From the NCBI GenBank assembly GCA_934746185.1, contig CAKVEY010000025.1:1-13839 (forward strand): DNA of 13,839 bases. Reading direction: 5' to 3'. The notes below the pieces were generated by a model that made no database searches, had not been told where the DNA came from, and saw only the letters and a program-made list of their open reading frames with translations. The position numbers were made by a program, and so were the translations under genes. This stretch comes from an uncultured Clostridia bacterium. Its GTDB lineage: Bacteria > Bacillota > Clostridia > Christensenellales > UBA1242. Of this stretch, positions 8,106 to 13,470 are shown piece by piece. Every line of letters begins with the position of its first letter. Positions within the stretch are counted from its first letter, which is position 1.

Positions 8106-8636
8106 ATGTTTGATTTAGATTCGGTTTATAGAGCAATGATATTTGCTGTTAGTAAACACGAAGGGCAAAAAATGAAATATCCAGTTGGTGTTGATTATTC
8201 AGCACATATTTATGGAGTTGCATTAACGGCGTTAAATTTTATAGAAAACGAAGATGTAGATAAAAGTTTAGTTATAAAAGTTGCACTACTTCACGATACG
8301 CTTGAAGATACTAAAACTACATATAATGAAATTAAAGAAAATTTTGGAAAAGATGTTGCTGACGGCGTTTTAGCATTAACTAAAAATGAAAAAATTGAGA
8401 AAGAAAAACAAATGGAAGATTGCTTAAATCGTATATTGTTATTAAATAAAAGTGAAGTTGCTATTGTAAAACTTGCAGATAGATGTTTTAACACAAGATG
8501 CACTGTTGAAAGTTGGAGCAAAGAAAAACAACAAAATTATTTTAAAGAAGCAAAATTGATTTGTGATAAAATCGGCAGTTATTGTTTGCCAATAAAAAAT
8601 AAAATTTTAGAAAATGTTGAAAAACTTAAAATTTAA
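8106..8636 (+). CDS. Small HD-domain hydrolase of the SpoT/MESH1 type
   Basis: A 176-residue cytoplasmic HD-family phosphohydrolase resembling stand-alone (p)ppGpp 3'-pyrophosphohydrolases. The metal and catalytic residues appear in order at the family spacing: His34 (YSAHIYG), His63-Asp64 and Glu67-Asp68 (LLHDTLEDT), and Asp125 with Asn129 (KLADRCFN). There is no synthetase, TGS or ACT domain, so it is hydrolase only. It has a strong AAGGAGA site seven bases before its ATG, and a terminator follows at 8671. The likely substrate is (p)ppGpp or a related nucleotide 3'-pyrophosphate, but small HD proteins of this group have varied substrates, so the substrate is inference. Confidence 0.82.
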   Translation: MFDLDSVYRAMIFAVSKHEGQKMKYPVGVDYSAHIYGVALTALNFIENEDVDKSLVIKVALLHDTLEDTKTTYNEIKENFGKDVADGVLALTKNEKIEKEKQMEDCLNRILLLNKSEVAIVKLADRCFNTRCTVESWSKEKQQNYFKEAKLICDKIGSYCLPIKNKILENVEKLKI

Positions 8637-8670
8637 AAATTTTATTAAATTACAAAAATAAAATAAAAAA

Positions 8671-8694
8671 CAGGTTGAATTTAGCCTGCTTTTT
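8671..8694 (+). terminator. Intrinsic terminator after the HD gene
   Basis: CAGGTT (8671-8676) pairs with AGCCTG (8683-8688), with one G-U pair and a 6-nt loop, followed by C and five T residues. The stem is preceded by a run of six A residues. Its 5' arm and loop contain the -35 of the next promoter. Confidence 0.75.
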
Positions 8695-8703
8695 GTTTAT
8701 AAT
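8675..8703 (+). promoter_or_regulatory. Sigma-A promoter of the Doc toxin-antitoxin operon
   Basis: TTGAAT (8675-8680) and a perfect TATAAT (8698-8703) are 17 bp apart. The -35 hexamer lies inside the preceding terminator hairpin. Transcription should start at about 8710, at the TTGGAG ribosome site (8708-8713). Confidence 0.7.
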
Positions 8704-8720
8704 ATTATTGGAGCGTAAAA

Positions 8721-8912
8721 ATGGATACAAAAAAATTAAAGTCTAATACTAAATCAAATTATTCTAATAAAATAAAAAGTAAAACAAATAAAGAATTAAA
8801 AAGTAATAATTTAAAAAAAATATCTAAAAAAGAAAAAGAAAACGAAATATTATTTATTGTTGCAAATAAAATATTAACAAAACACGAAAGAGCATTTAAG
8901 GAATTAGCGTAA
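8721..8912 (+). CDS. Candidate antitoxin, lysine-rich small protein upstream of doc
   Basis: A 63-residue protein that I do not recognise by sequence. The first 40 or so residues are low-complexity and made mostly of Lys, Asn and Ser (17 of 63 residues overall are Lys). The last 22 or so, from EILFIVANK to the FKELA end, look like a single amphipathic helix. A TTGGAG site precedes the ATG by seven bases. The stop codon shares one base with the ATG of the Doc toxin gene (TAATG), so the two are translationally coupled, which is the usual antitoxin-first order. By analogy with Phd, whose C-terminal part occupies the Doc active-site groove, the C-terminal helix is the likely neutralising segment; the basic tail might bind nucleic acid. 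No Phd/YefM or AbrB/MazE fold is visible. The antitoxin role is inferred from context alone. Confidence 0.6.
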   Translation: MDTKKLKSNTKSNYSNKIKSKTNKELKSNNLKKISKKEKENEILFIVANKILTKHERAFKELA

Positions 8913-9325
8913 TGATTAAATTTGATGACGAAAAAATTTTACTTTTGCACCAAATGATAATTGAATCTTCTGGTGGTAGAGATGGTATTAGAGATTTTAA
9001 TTTGATAGATTCAGCAATTAATAGTTTATATCAAACTTATGACGGCGTAGAACTATATCCCACAAAAGAAGAAAAAGCTGCAAGACTTGGTTATAGTTTA
9101 ATATCAAATCACGCTTTTGTTGATGGAAACAAACGCGTAGGGTTACTTTCTATGTTGTCGTTTTTATCAATTAACGGGCTAAAATTAAATTATACAGATG
9201 ATGAACTAATAGATTTAGGTTTATCGCTTGCTGACGGCAAAATTAAATATCAAGATTTATTAAATTGGATAAAAAATCACGAGATTAAAATTAACGCCGA
9301 AGAAAATATGTTTATTAAAGATTAA
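8912..9325 (+). CDS. doc: Doc-family (Fic fold) toxin
   Basis: A 137-residue protein, the size of the phage P1 Doc toxin (126 aa). The active-site motif is HAFVDGNKR (His67 to Arg75), matching the Doc form HxFxDxNKR and the general Fic motif HPFx[D/E]GN[G/K]R. Lys74 stands where AMP-transferring Fic proteins have Gly; in Doc this change goes with kinase activity that inactivates EF-Tu. The N-terminal SGGRDGIRD segment and the EEKAARLGYSLISN helix before the motif are also typical. It has an internal AAGGA site (8898-8902) and overlaps the small upstream gene by one base. EF-Tu phosphorylation is the known Doc reaction; that this protein performs it is inference. Confidence 0.9.
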   Translation: MIKFDDEKILLLHQMIIESSGGRDGIRDFNLIDSAINSLYQTYDGVELYPTKEEKAARLGYSLISNHAFVDGNKRVGLLSMLSFLSINGLKLNYTDDELIDLGLSLADGKIKYQDLLNWIKNHEIKINAEENMFIKD

Positions 9326-9334
9326 GTATTATAA

Positions 9335-9361
9335 AAAAACTAGTTGGTAAAACTAGTTTTT
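9335..9361 (+). terminator. Intrinsic terminator after doc
   Basis: Eleven-base arms AAAAACTAGTT (9335-9345) and AACTAGTTTTT (9351-9361) around a GGTAA loop, ending in the T run. The A run on the 5' side means that it could also act on minus-strand transcripts. Confidence 0.85.
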
Positions 9362-9362
9362 A

Positions 9363-9391
9363 TTTACAATTTGTAACCAATATGATATAAT
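9363..9391 (+). promoter_or_regulatory. Sigma-A promoter of the Nudix gene
   Basis: TTTACA (9363-9368) and TATAAT (9386-9391) are 17 bp apart, and the -10 carries a TGa extension. The -35 begins two bases after the doc terminator. Confidence 0.7.
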
Positions 9392-9411
9392 AAGTTAATA
9401 AAGGGGGATTT

Positions 9412-9888
9412 ATGGATATTAAAATTGATTCAAATGAAGGTAGATTTAAGTTTAGAGTTTGTGGCATTTTAGAGCATAACGGAAAATATTTGGCAGTAAA
9501 AATCAATAACAACAAATTCTATTGCTTACCGGGTGGACACGTCGAACTTGATGAAGACACAGATATGGCAATAAAAAGAGAAATGGCAGAAGAATTAGGT
9601 TATGAAATAAAAATCAAAAAACTTATAGCAATAAATCAAAACTTTTTTAAAACAAAAGAAAATAAACCATTTCACGAACTAGGATACTATTATATTGTTG
9701 AAGCAAAAAACGAACAAGATGTTAATCCCAATGACTATGCAAGGGAAGAACTAGATAAAGGTGAGTTAAAGCACTTAGAATTTAAGTGGCTAACTTTAAA
9801 AGAATTAAAAAATGCAGATTTTATGCCACATTTTGTTGCAAGTGCTATTGAAAGTAAAGATGTACTTTTAAACATAACAAGAGATTAA
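9412..9888 (+). CDS. Nudix hydrolase
   Basis: A 158-residue soluble hydrolase of nucleoside-diphosphate-linked compounds. The complete Nudix box GX5EX7REUXEEXG is present at residues 42-63 (Gly42, Glu48, Arg56-Glu57, Glu60-Glu61, Gly63), preceded by the LPGG turn that begins the Nudix loop. The remainder gives the strands of the mixed fold, with a FKWLTLKEL segment typical of the C-terminal part. Such proteins cleave substrates such as oxidised nucleotides, ADP-ribose or sugar nucleotides; nothing here fixes the substrate. A strong AAGGGGGA site lies just before the ATG. It is a single-gene unit with its own promoter; no clear terminator follows. Confidence 0.93.
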   Translation: MDIKIDSNEGRFKFRVCGILEHNGKYLAVKINNNKFYCLPGGHVELDEDTDMAIKREMAEELGYEIKIKKLIAINQNFFKTKENKPFHELGYYYIVEAKNEQDVNPNDYAREELDKGELKHLEFKWLTLKELKNADFMPHFVASAIESKDVLLNITRD

Positions 9889-9934
9889 TTGAATTAATTA
9901 AAAAATATATTTATAATTATTTTAAATTTTAATA

Positions 9935-9963
9935 TTGACATCTAATAATTTGTAAATTATAAT
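9935..9963 (+). promoter_or_regulatory. Consensus sigma-A promoter of the membrane-protein gene
   Basis: TTGACA (9935-9940) and TATAAT (9958-9963) are both perfect, with a 17-bp spacer. The start should be near 9970, giving a leader of about 30 nt before ATG 10002. This is the best promoter in the window outside the rRNA region, so the gene is expected to be strongly expressed unless repressed. Confidence 0.88.
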
Positions 9964-10001
9964 TTAATATAAATTTAATTTAATTATTTAAGGAAGCCAA
10001 T

Positions 10002-10430
10002 ATGAAAAAGAATGTTGAAGAAATAAGACAACAAAAAGAACAAAAAATTCAAAAAGCATATAAATGCTTAAAAAAAGATAAAGGTTGCCAAATAGGTTTA
10101 GTTTTAGGCAATGTTTTGGGTGGAGCACTAATTGTTGCAGGGGCTATAACAATTATTATTACAAAAGTGTTTACTCCATTAGTTTATGGATTTTTATTTT
10201 CAGGTTTAATTACTCAATCATTAGGAACGTTCGCTGGCGTTGCTGGTGATAAATTCTATAAAAAAGCCAAAGCTTTAACCTTAGAAGCACAAAAATTAGA
10301 TGAAAAAGAAAACGCTTTATCACTCGAAGAAAATTGTACAAATTTAAAGCCAGAAACAAAAGAAATAACAAAAGTAAAACTAAACGAAGTAAAAACAGAA
10401 AAAGAAAATAATTTTGAATTATTAAATTAA
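10002..10430 (+). CDS. Small membrane protein of unknown function with two membrane helices
   Basis: A 142-residue protein that I cannot assign. It has a basic, Gln- and Lys-rich N-terminus (1-35) predicted to be cytoplasmic and helical, two adjacent glycine-rich hydrophobic segments (about 36-57 and 60-82), and a charged, Glu- and Lys-rich C-terminal half (about 85-142), probably also cytoplasmic. Both termini inside with a tight helical hairpin is the simplest reading. An AAGGA site precedes the ATG by seven bases. It is transcribed alone from a consensus promoter. Codon use is like its neighbours. No enzyme motif is seen. Confidence 0.75.
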   Translation: MKKNVEEIRQQKEQKIQKAYKCLKKDKGCQIGLVLGNVLGGALIVAGAITIIITKVFTPLVYGFLFSGLITQSLGTFAGVAGDKFYKKAKALTLEAQKLDEKENALSLEENCTNLKPETKEITKVKLNEVKTEKENNFELLN

Positions 10431-10437
10431 GTAAAAA

Positions 10438-10474
10438 AATTAAAACAAATTTGAATACAAATGTTGTTTTAATT
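10438..10474 (+). terminator. Long A-U hairpin after the membrane-protein gene, possible terminator or stabiliser
   Basis: AATTAAAACAA (10438-10448) pairs with TTGTTTTAATT (10464-10474), and inside it ATTTG pairs with CAAAT around an AATA loop, with one bulged G. This is a 16-bp stem starting eight bases after the stop codon. There is no good T run after it, so termination here is uncertain; it may stop 3' decay instead. Confidence 0.4.
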
Positions 10475-10543
10475 AATAAATTTTATAAAACAAAAATTTT
10501 AAATTAAAAAATAAGATTTAATTGAAATTTTAAATTGATAAAT
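10475..10543. repeat. AT-only spacer with a 12-bp direct repeat
   Basis: AAATTTTAAATT occurs at 10494-10505 and again at 10525-10536, 31 bp apart, about three helical turns. In DNA this AT-rich a chance match is quite possible. I see no gene here. Confidence 0.3.
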
Positions 10544-10572
10544 AAAAAAATCGGCTCTATGCCGATTTTTTT
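10544..10572. terminator. Strong bidirectional intrinsic terminator
   Basis: AAAAAAATCGGC (10544-10555) and GCCGATTTTTTT (10561-10572) enclose a 5-nt loop. With an A run on one side and a T run on the other it should work on both strands. On the plus strand it can end the membrane-protein transcript; on the minus strand it ends the candidate small RNA read from 10676. Confidence 0.9.
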
Positions 10573-10641
10573 TATGCTTTTCTAGTAAAGCATAAAACTA
10601 TGTTTGTAGCAGACCTTAATTTTAACTAGAATTTCAACTAC
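10544..10641 (-). ncRNA. Candidate minus-strand small RNA of about 98 nt
   Basis: A minus-strand promoter (10676-10648) is followed by about 98 nt that end exactly at a strong terminator. Near its 3' end the RNA can form a second hairpin with 8-bp arms, TATGCTTT and AAAGCATA (10594-10573). No start codon with a ribosome site gives a useful protein within it. The segment is visibly richer in G and C than the flanking spacer. Promoter, body and terminator together fit a stand-alone small RNA. The alternative is a decayed gene end, because one frame reads like protein (see findings). Function unknown. Confidence 0.45.
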
Positions 10642-10647
10642 AATATT

Positions 10648-10676
10648 ATCATACTCGTCAGTTAGCCACGCGTCAA
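10648..10676 (-). promoter_or_regulatory. Minus-strand sigma-A promoter for the candidate small RNA
   Basis: On the minus strand TTGACG (10676-10671) and TATGAT (10653-10648) are 17 bp apart. It points away from the Cro/CI regulator gene, whose start is 55 bp away. Confidence 0.5.
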
Positions 10677-10730
10677 CTATTTTTAATAAAAAAATTATAT
10701 TATGTAAATATTAATAATAGGGCTAGGATT

Positions 10731-10946
10731 ATGAAAACGAAATTTGGTGAAAGGGTTAAAAAACTACGAACAGAAAACAATTTAACACAAAAGCAATTAA
10801 GTGAAAAGTTTAACTTAAATAGAACAGCAGTTGCTGATTGGGAAACTCGGGGAAAAGAACCCAGTTATTCAACATTAATGGATATAGCAAAATTTTTTAA
10901 TGTAACAACTGATTATTTGTTAGGTGTTATAGATGAAATACAATAA
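10731..10946 (+). CDS. Cro/CI-type (XRE) DNA-binding regulator
   Basis: A 71-residue protein consisting of one helix-turn-helix domain of the XRE family. It begins with a basic helix (FGERVKKLR), then NLTQKQLSEKF with the recognition helix following (LNRTAVADWETRGKEPS), then the STLMDIAKFFNVTTDYLLG tail that closes the five-helix bundle; this is the standard layout of SinR/Xre-like repressors. No ligand or protease domain is present. It is transcribed alone, with a terminator at its stop codon, and faces away from the candidate small RNA, so it may control that promoter and its own; no operator repeat stands out. Its own -10 and -35 are not clear. A weak AGGA lies before the ATG. Confidence 0.92.
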   Translation: MKTKFGERVKKLRTENNLTQKQLSEKFNLNRTAVADWETRGKEPSYSTLMDIAKFFNVTTDYLLGVIDEIQ

Positions 10947-10974
10947 ACTAGAAAAAAATCTAGTTTATTTTTTT
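10942..10974 (+). terminator. Intrinsic terminator of the regulator gene
   Basis: AATAAACTAGA (10942-10952) pairs with TCTAGTTTATT (10959-10969) around an A6 loop and runs into seven T residues (10968-10974). The stem includes the stop codon of the regulator. Its last two T residues are also the first bases of the next -35. Confidence 0.88.
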
Positions 10975-11000
10975 GAAAAAATTTTAAAATTTTATATAAT
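10973..11000 (+). promoter_or_regulatory. Sigma-A promoter of the AlkD-like gene, predicts a leaderless mRNA
   Basis: TTGAAA (10973-10978) and TATAAT (10995-11000) are 16 bp apart. The usual start, about seven bases past the -10, falls on the A of ATG 11007. Confidence 0.65.
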
Positions 11001-11006
11001 TAAGAT

Positions 11007-11717
11007 ATGTTTAATAGTTATAGCGAATATTTAGAATATTTAAAAAGTGGAGCAAACTTAACAAAAAGCGAATTTGATAAAAAACTAATTAACACCAAAT
11101 ATAAAATTTTAGGTTTAAAACTTCCAGTACTTCGTAAACTCGCAAAGGAAATTATAAAACAAAATAATGGTGATTTAATTTTGTCTAATCAAAATTTTAC
11201 ATACTATGAAGAACTATTAATATATTCATTTGTTTTGTCTAGCATAAGTTTAAGCGAAAATAAGCGAATAGATAAAATAAATAATTTTATTTCATACATA
11301 GATAATTGGAGTAATTGTGATAGTTTTTGTTCAAGTTTAAAAGTTGTTAAGAAAAATAAAGATATTTATTTAAACTATATTAAAAAAATAATTAATACTA
11401 ATAAAATTTATTATGTTCGAGTGTCAATAATTCTTTTAATGGACTATTATTTAAACGAAGAAAATTTAGAAGATTATTTTAATTTAGTGAGTAATGTTAG
11501 TTTAAATGAATATTATATAGAAATGGCTAAGGCTTGGTATTTTGCAACTAGTTTTGCAAAAAATTTTGATAAAACTTTCGACTTTTTAAAACAAAATAAG
11601 TCAAAATTTTCAAAAGGCGAATTAAATAAAATAATTTCAAAGTGCCGAGATAGTTTTAGAATATCCGGTGAAAATAAAAAATTAATAAAGGAGACACTTG
11701 TTTATGACAAGTTATAA
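11007..11717 (+). CDS. AlkD-like DNA alkylation repair protein (HEAT-like glycosylase)
   Basis: A 236-residue all-helical protein of the AlkC/AlkD family, which removes positively charged alkylated bases (3-methyladenine, 7-methylguanine) without flipping the base. The key positions of Bacillus cereus AlkD can be matched by spacing: Trp101 and Asp105 in DNWSNCD, Arg138 in YYVRVS, and Trp177 in AKAWYFA, corresponding to Trp109, Asp113, Arg148 and Trp187. Length also fits. There is no Shine-Dalgarno site before the ATG, and the promoter sits immediately upstream, so translation may be leaderless. The last 14 bases overlap the HD gene, whose ribosome site lies inside this gene. Family call secure; activity inferred from the retained residues. 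Confidence 0.9.
   Translation: MFNSYSEYLEYLKSGANLTKSEFDKKLINTKYKILGLKLPVLRKLAKEIIKQNNGDLILSNQNFTYYEELLIYSFVLSSISLSENKRIDKINNFISYIDNWSNCDSFCSSLKVVKKNKDIYLNYIKKIINTNKIYYVRVSIILLMDYYLNEENLEDYFNLVSNVSLNEYYIEMAKAWYFATSFAKNFDKTFDFLKQNKSKFSKGELNKIISKCRDSFRISGENKKLIKETLVYDKL
11687..11693 (+). promoter_or_regulatory. Shine-Dalgarno site of the second HD gene
   Basis: AAAGGAG lies ten bases before ATG 11704 and four before TTG 11698, both in frame. The ATG is preferred, although its distance is slightly long; the protein differs by only two residues. Confidence 0.6.
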
Positions 11718-12354
11718 AGAAGTTTTACAAAGTGAATATTTTAATAAATGTTATAGTTTGGTTGAAGAATTGAAGAAAGATTTTCCAGTTAATCACGGAT
11801 TTATTCATATAAAACACGTAATAAAAAACGGAAAAAGTTTAGCAAAAACTTTTAAACTATCAAATTATGAAACAAATCTACTTTTAATCGCTTGCACTTT
11901 GCACGATATAGGCTATACACAAGGTAGGGAAGACCACGCAAAAAGTGGTGCAATACTTGCTAGAAAATATTTGGAGAGTAATTCTAATTTAACTAATAAC
12001 GAAATTGATGTTGTTTGCAATGCCATTGCTTCTCACGGTGGAGATTATGTTGAAGATTTTAAAGATAAAGTATCACTTTGCCTAATTTTTGCCGATAAAT
12101 TAGATTTTATTAGTTCAAGATATAAAAAAGTAAAAAGTACATCGTTATATCGAGTAATTAAAAAAACCGAATTAGTTAAAAAGGGCGATGTTTATTATTA
12201 TAATATTTATTCAACACGAGAAAATTTTGAAGATGAATTAAAATCTGCAAGTTTTCTTATACATAAAAAACTTATAGGAATATTAGATAGATTTATGAAG
12301 GCACAAAATGTTAAAGCTGAATTAAATTATAAATTTATTCCCCCTAAAAATTGA
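11704..12354 (+). CDS. HD-domain metal-dependent phosphohydrolase
   Basis: A 216-residue soluble protein of the HD superfamily. Visible metal-site residues in order: the early histidines in HGFIHIKHV (31-39), His67-Asp68 in TLHDIGYTQGR, His78 in EDHAKSG, His111 in IASHGG, and Asp131 in FADKLD. The GYTQGREDHAKSGA segment and the later SHGG are typical of stand-alone bacterial HD phosphohydrolases whose substrates (nucleotides or other phosphate esters) are mostly unknown. It is cotranscribed with, and overlaps, the AlkD-like gene, so a link to nucleotide damage is possible but not shown. It ends with TGA, and no terminator is visible before ytxC. Confidence 0.88.
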   Translation: MTSYKEVLQSEYFNKCYSLVEELKKDFPVNHGFIHIKHVIKNGKSLAKTFKLSNYETNLLLIACTLHDIGYTQGREDHAKSGAILARKYLESNSNLTNNEIDVVCNAIASHGGDYVEDFKDKVSLCLIFADKLDFISSRYKKVKSTSLYRVIKKTELVKKGDVYYYNIYSTRENFEDELKSASFLIHKKLIGILDRFMKAQNVKAELNYKFIPPKN

Positions 12355-12383
12355 TAAAAATTTCACCTAAATTATAGAGTAAT

Positions 12384-12415
12384 TATAATTTGCTTGCATA
12401 CAATAATATTGTATG
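12384..12415 (+). promoter_or_regulatory. Control region of ytxC: TATAAT and a perfect inverted repeat over the start codon
   Basis: TATAAT at 12384-12389 has only a poor -35 (TTTCAC, 12361-12366, 17-bp spacer). It is followed by CATACAAT (12397-12404), AAT, ATTGTATG (12408-12415), a perfect 8-bp inverted repeat that ends on the ATG at 12413. CATACAAT is also the -10 consensus for the mother-cell sporulation factor sigma-E, but I see no well-placed -35 for it. It could be an operator, a 5' hairpin, or a sporulation promoter. Confidence 0.4.
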
Positions 12416-13153
12416 TGGGAATTTTGTTTGTATTTTGAAGAAGAACAACTTGAATATATTTTAAAACTGCGAAAGCATTTAAAGCACTTTTTCAAAAAAT
12501 ATCGTGGAGCAGTAGTTCTATATGAAGAAGGTCATAAAATATTGCTTGCGATAGATGACGATGAAAAAGTTTTTATTCGTTTATATAAATATATATATAA
12601 TTATATAGTAAATATAATTTATACTTATTATAAAAAACAAATTTTAAACAATTTAACTTCAAACTTATTTAATAACGAAATTTTTGAACTAGTTATAAAA
12701 GAAACGCTATTTTGTTTTGACGAAGAATATGATAAAAACATTATTAGGCAAGCACTTACGCTAGATGAAACTTTAAGTTTAGAAGGATTTTTCAATTTTA
12801 AACTAAAATATTTAAAAGAAAAATGGGAACATCTAGTTGAATTAATAAAAACTAATGCAGGGATTTTAAATAGTTATATTATCAATTTAGATTTAACAAG
12901 ATATTTAATTGCCGAATTAGATAATAATATCGACAAAGTTTGCTTGTTTAGTGAAGGCAAAAAATATTTTTTAAAAACGGTCAATAATGAAAATTTAACC
13001 TTTAAAAAAATAAATTATAGCAAAAAGCAAAATTTTAACGATTTAATTAAAAATCTAATAACCTTATCTCCACAAAAAATAATTTTGTGTGGGGAAGTGG
13101 AAAAAGAAAAGTTTAAAATCTTTAAAGATTTATTTATAGATAAATTAAATTAA
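12413..13153 (+). CDS. ytxC: YtxC-family sporulation protein
   Basis: A 246-residue protein of the YtxC family, conserved in spore-forming Firmicutes but without a known biochemical role. Recognised from the central SLEGFFNFKLK segment (122-132), the long helical stretch after it, and the C-terminal LITLSPQKIIL block (215-225). The N-terminal part is helical and Lys-rich. The start is uncertain: ATG 12413 has no ribosome site and lies in the 3' arm of an inverted repeat, while TTG 12428, five codons on, has GTGGGA seven bases upstream. A stop at 12404-12406 excludes anything longer. It is a single gene between the HD gene and the rRNA control region; no clear terminator follows. Confidence 0.82.
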   Translation: MWEFCLYFEEEQLEYILKLRKHLKHFFKKYRGAVVLYEEGHKILLAIDDDEKVFIRLYKYIYNYIVNIIYTYYKKQILNNLTSNLFNNEIFELVIKETLFCFDEEYDKNIIRQALTLDETLSLEGFFNFKLKYLKEKWEHLVELIKTNAGILNSYIINLDLTRYLIAELDNNIDKVCLFSEGKKYFLKTVNNENLTFKKINYSKKQNFNDLIKNLITLSPQKIILCGEVEKEKFKIFKDLFIDKLN

Positions 13154-13470
13154 ATAATTATTAGTTAAGAAAAGTTAAAATAATTTAAAGTTAAACTTTA
13201 AAAACTTATGAATGAATATGTGGTTAAACTTTAAAACCAAATAAACTTATTTTACAAATTAAATAATAAAAAAATAATAACTTTATTAATTCTTATTTTA
13301 TGTAAAAAACAATATATGAAAAAATGTACATTTTATAATTTAGGGCAAAATTATATTAATTATTACAAAAATTCATTGTTTTTGGTCAAAATGATGTAAA
13401 TTTAGCCAAAAAAGTATATAAAAAGATAATAATATAAATAAAATTACAAGAAAATCAAAAAAATTTAAAA
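13154..13470. other. Non-coding AT-rich spacer before the rRNA promoters
   Basis: About 320 nt with no credible gene. It holds an inverted repeat TTTAAAG (13184-13190) and CTTTAAA (13196-13202), a direct repeat (listed separately), and a weak stem TTTTTGG (13379-13385) with CCAAAAA (13406-13412). None has a T run, so I do not call a terminator for ytxC. Long A/T tracts upstream of rRNA promoters often bend DNA. Confidence 0.6.
13190..13237 (+). repeat. Direct repeat GTTAAACTTTAAAA, two copies
   Basis: The 14-mer is found at 13190-13203 and 13223-13236, 33 bp apart, and in both copies A residues lead into a C. The first copy is also part of an inverted repeat. It may be a protein-binding site or low-complexity coincidence. 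Confidence 0.4.

Noticed and set aside
8081..12354. UGA read as tryptophan (mycoplasma-type code)
   Set aside because: Genes end naturally at TGA (8081-8083 and 12352-12354), and tryptophan is encoded by TGG throughout, for example at the catalytic Trp codons of the AlkD-like gene.
13379..13412. Terminator after ytxC from TTTTTGG and CCAAAAA arms
   Set aside because: The stem has only two G-C pairs, a 20-nt loop and no T run after it.
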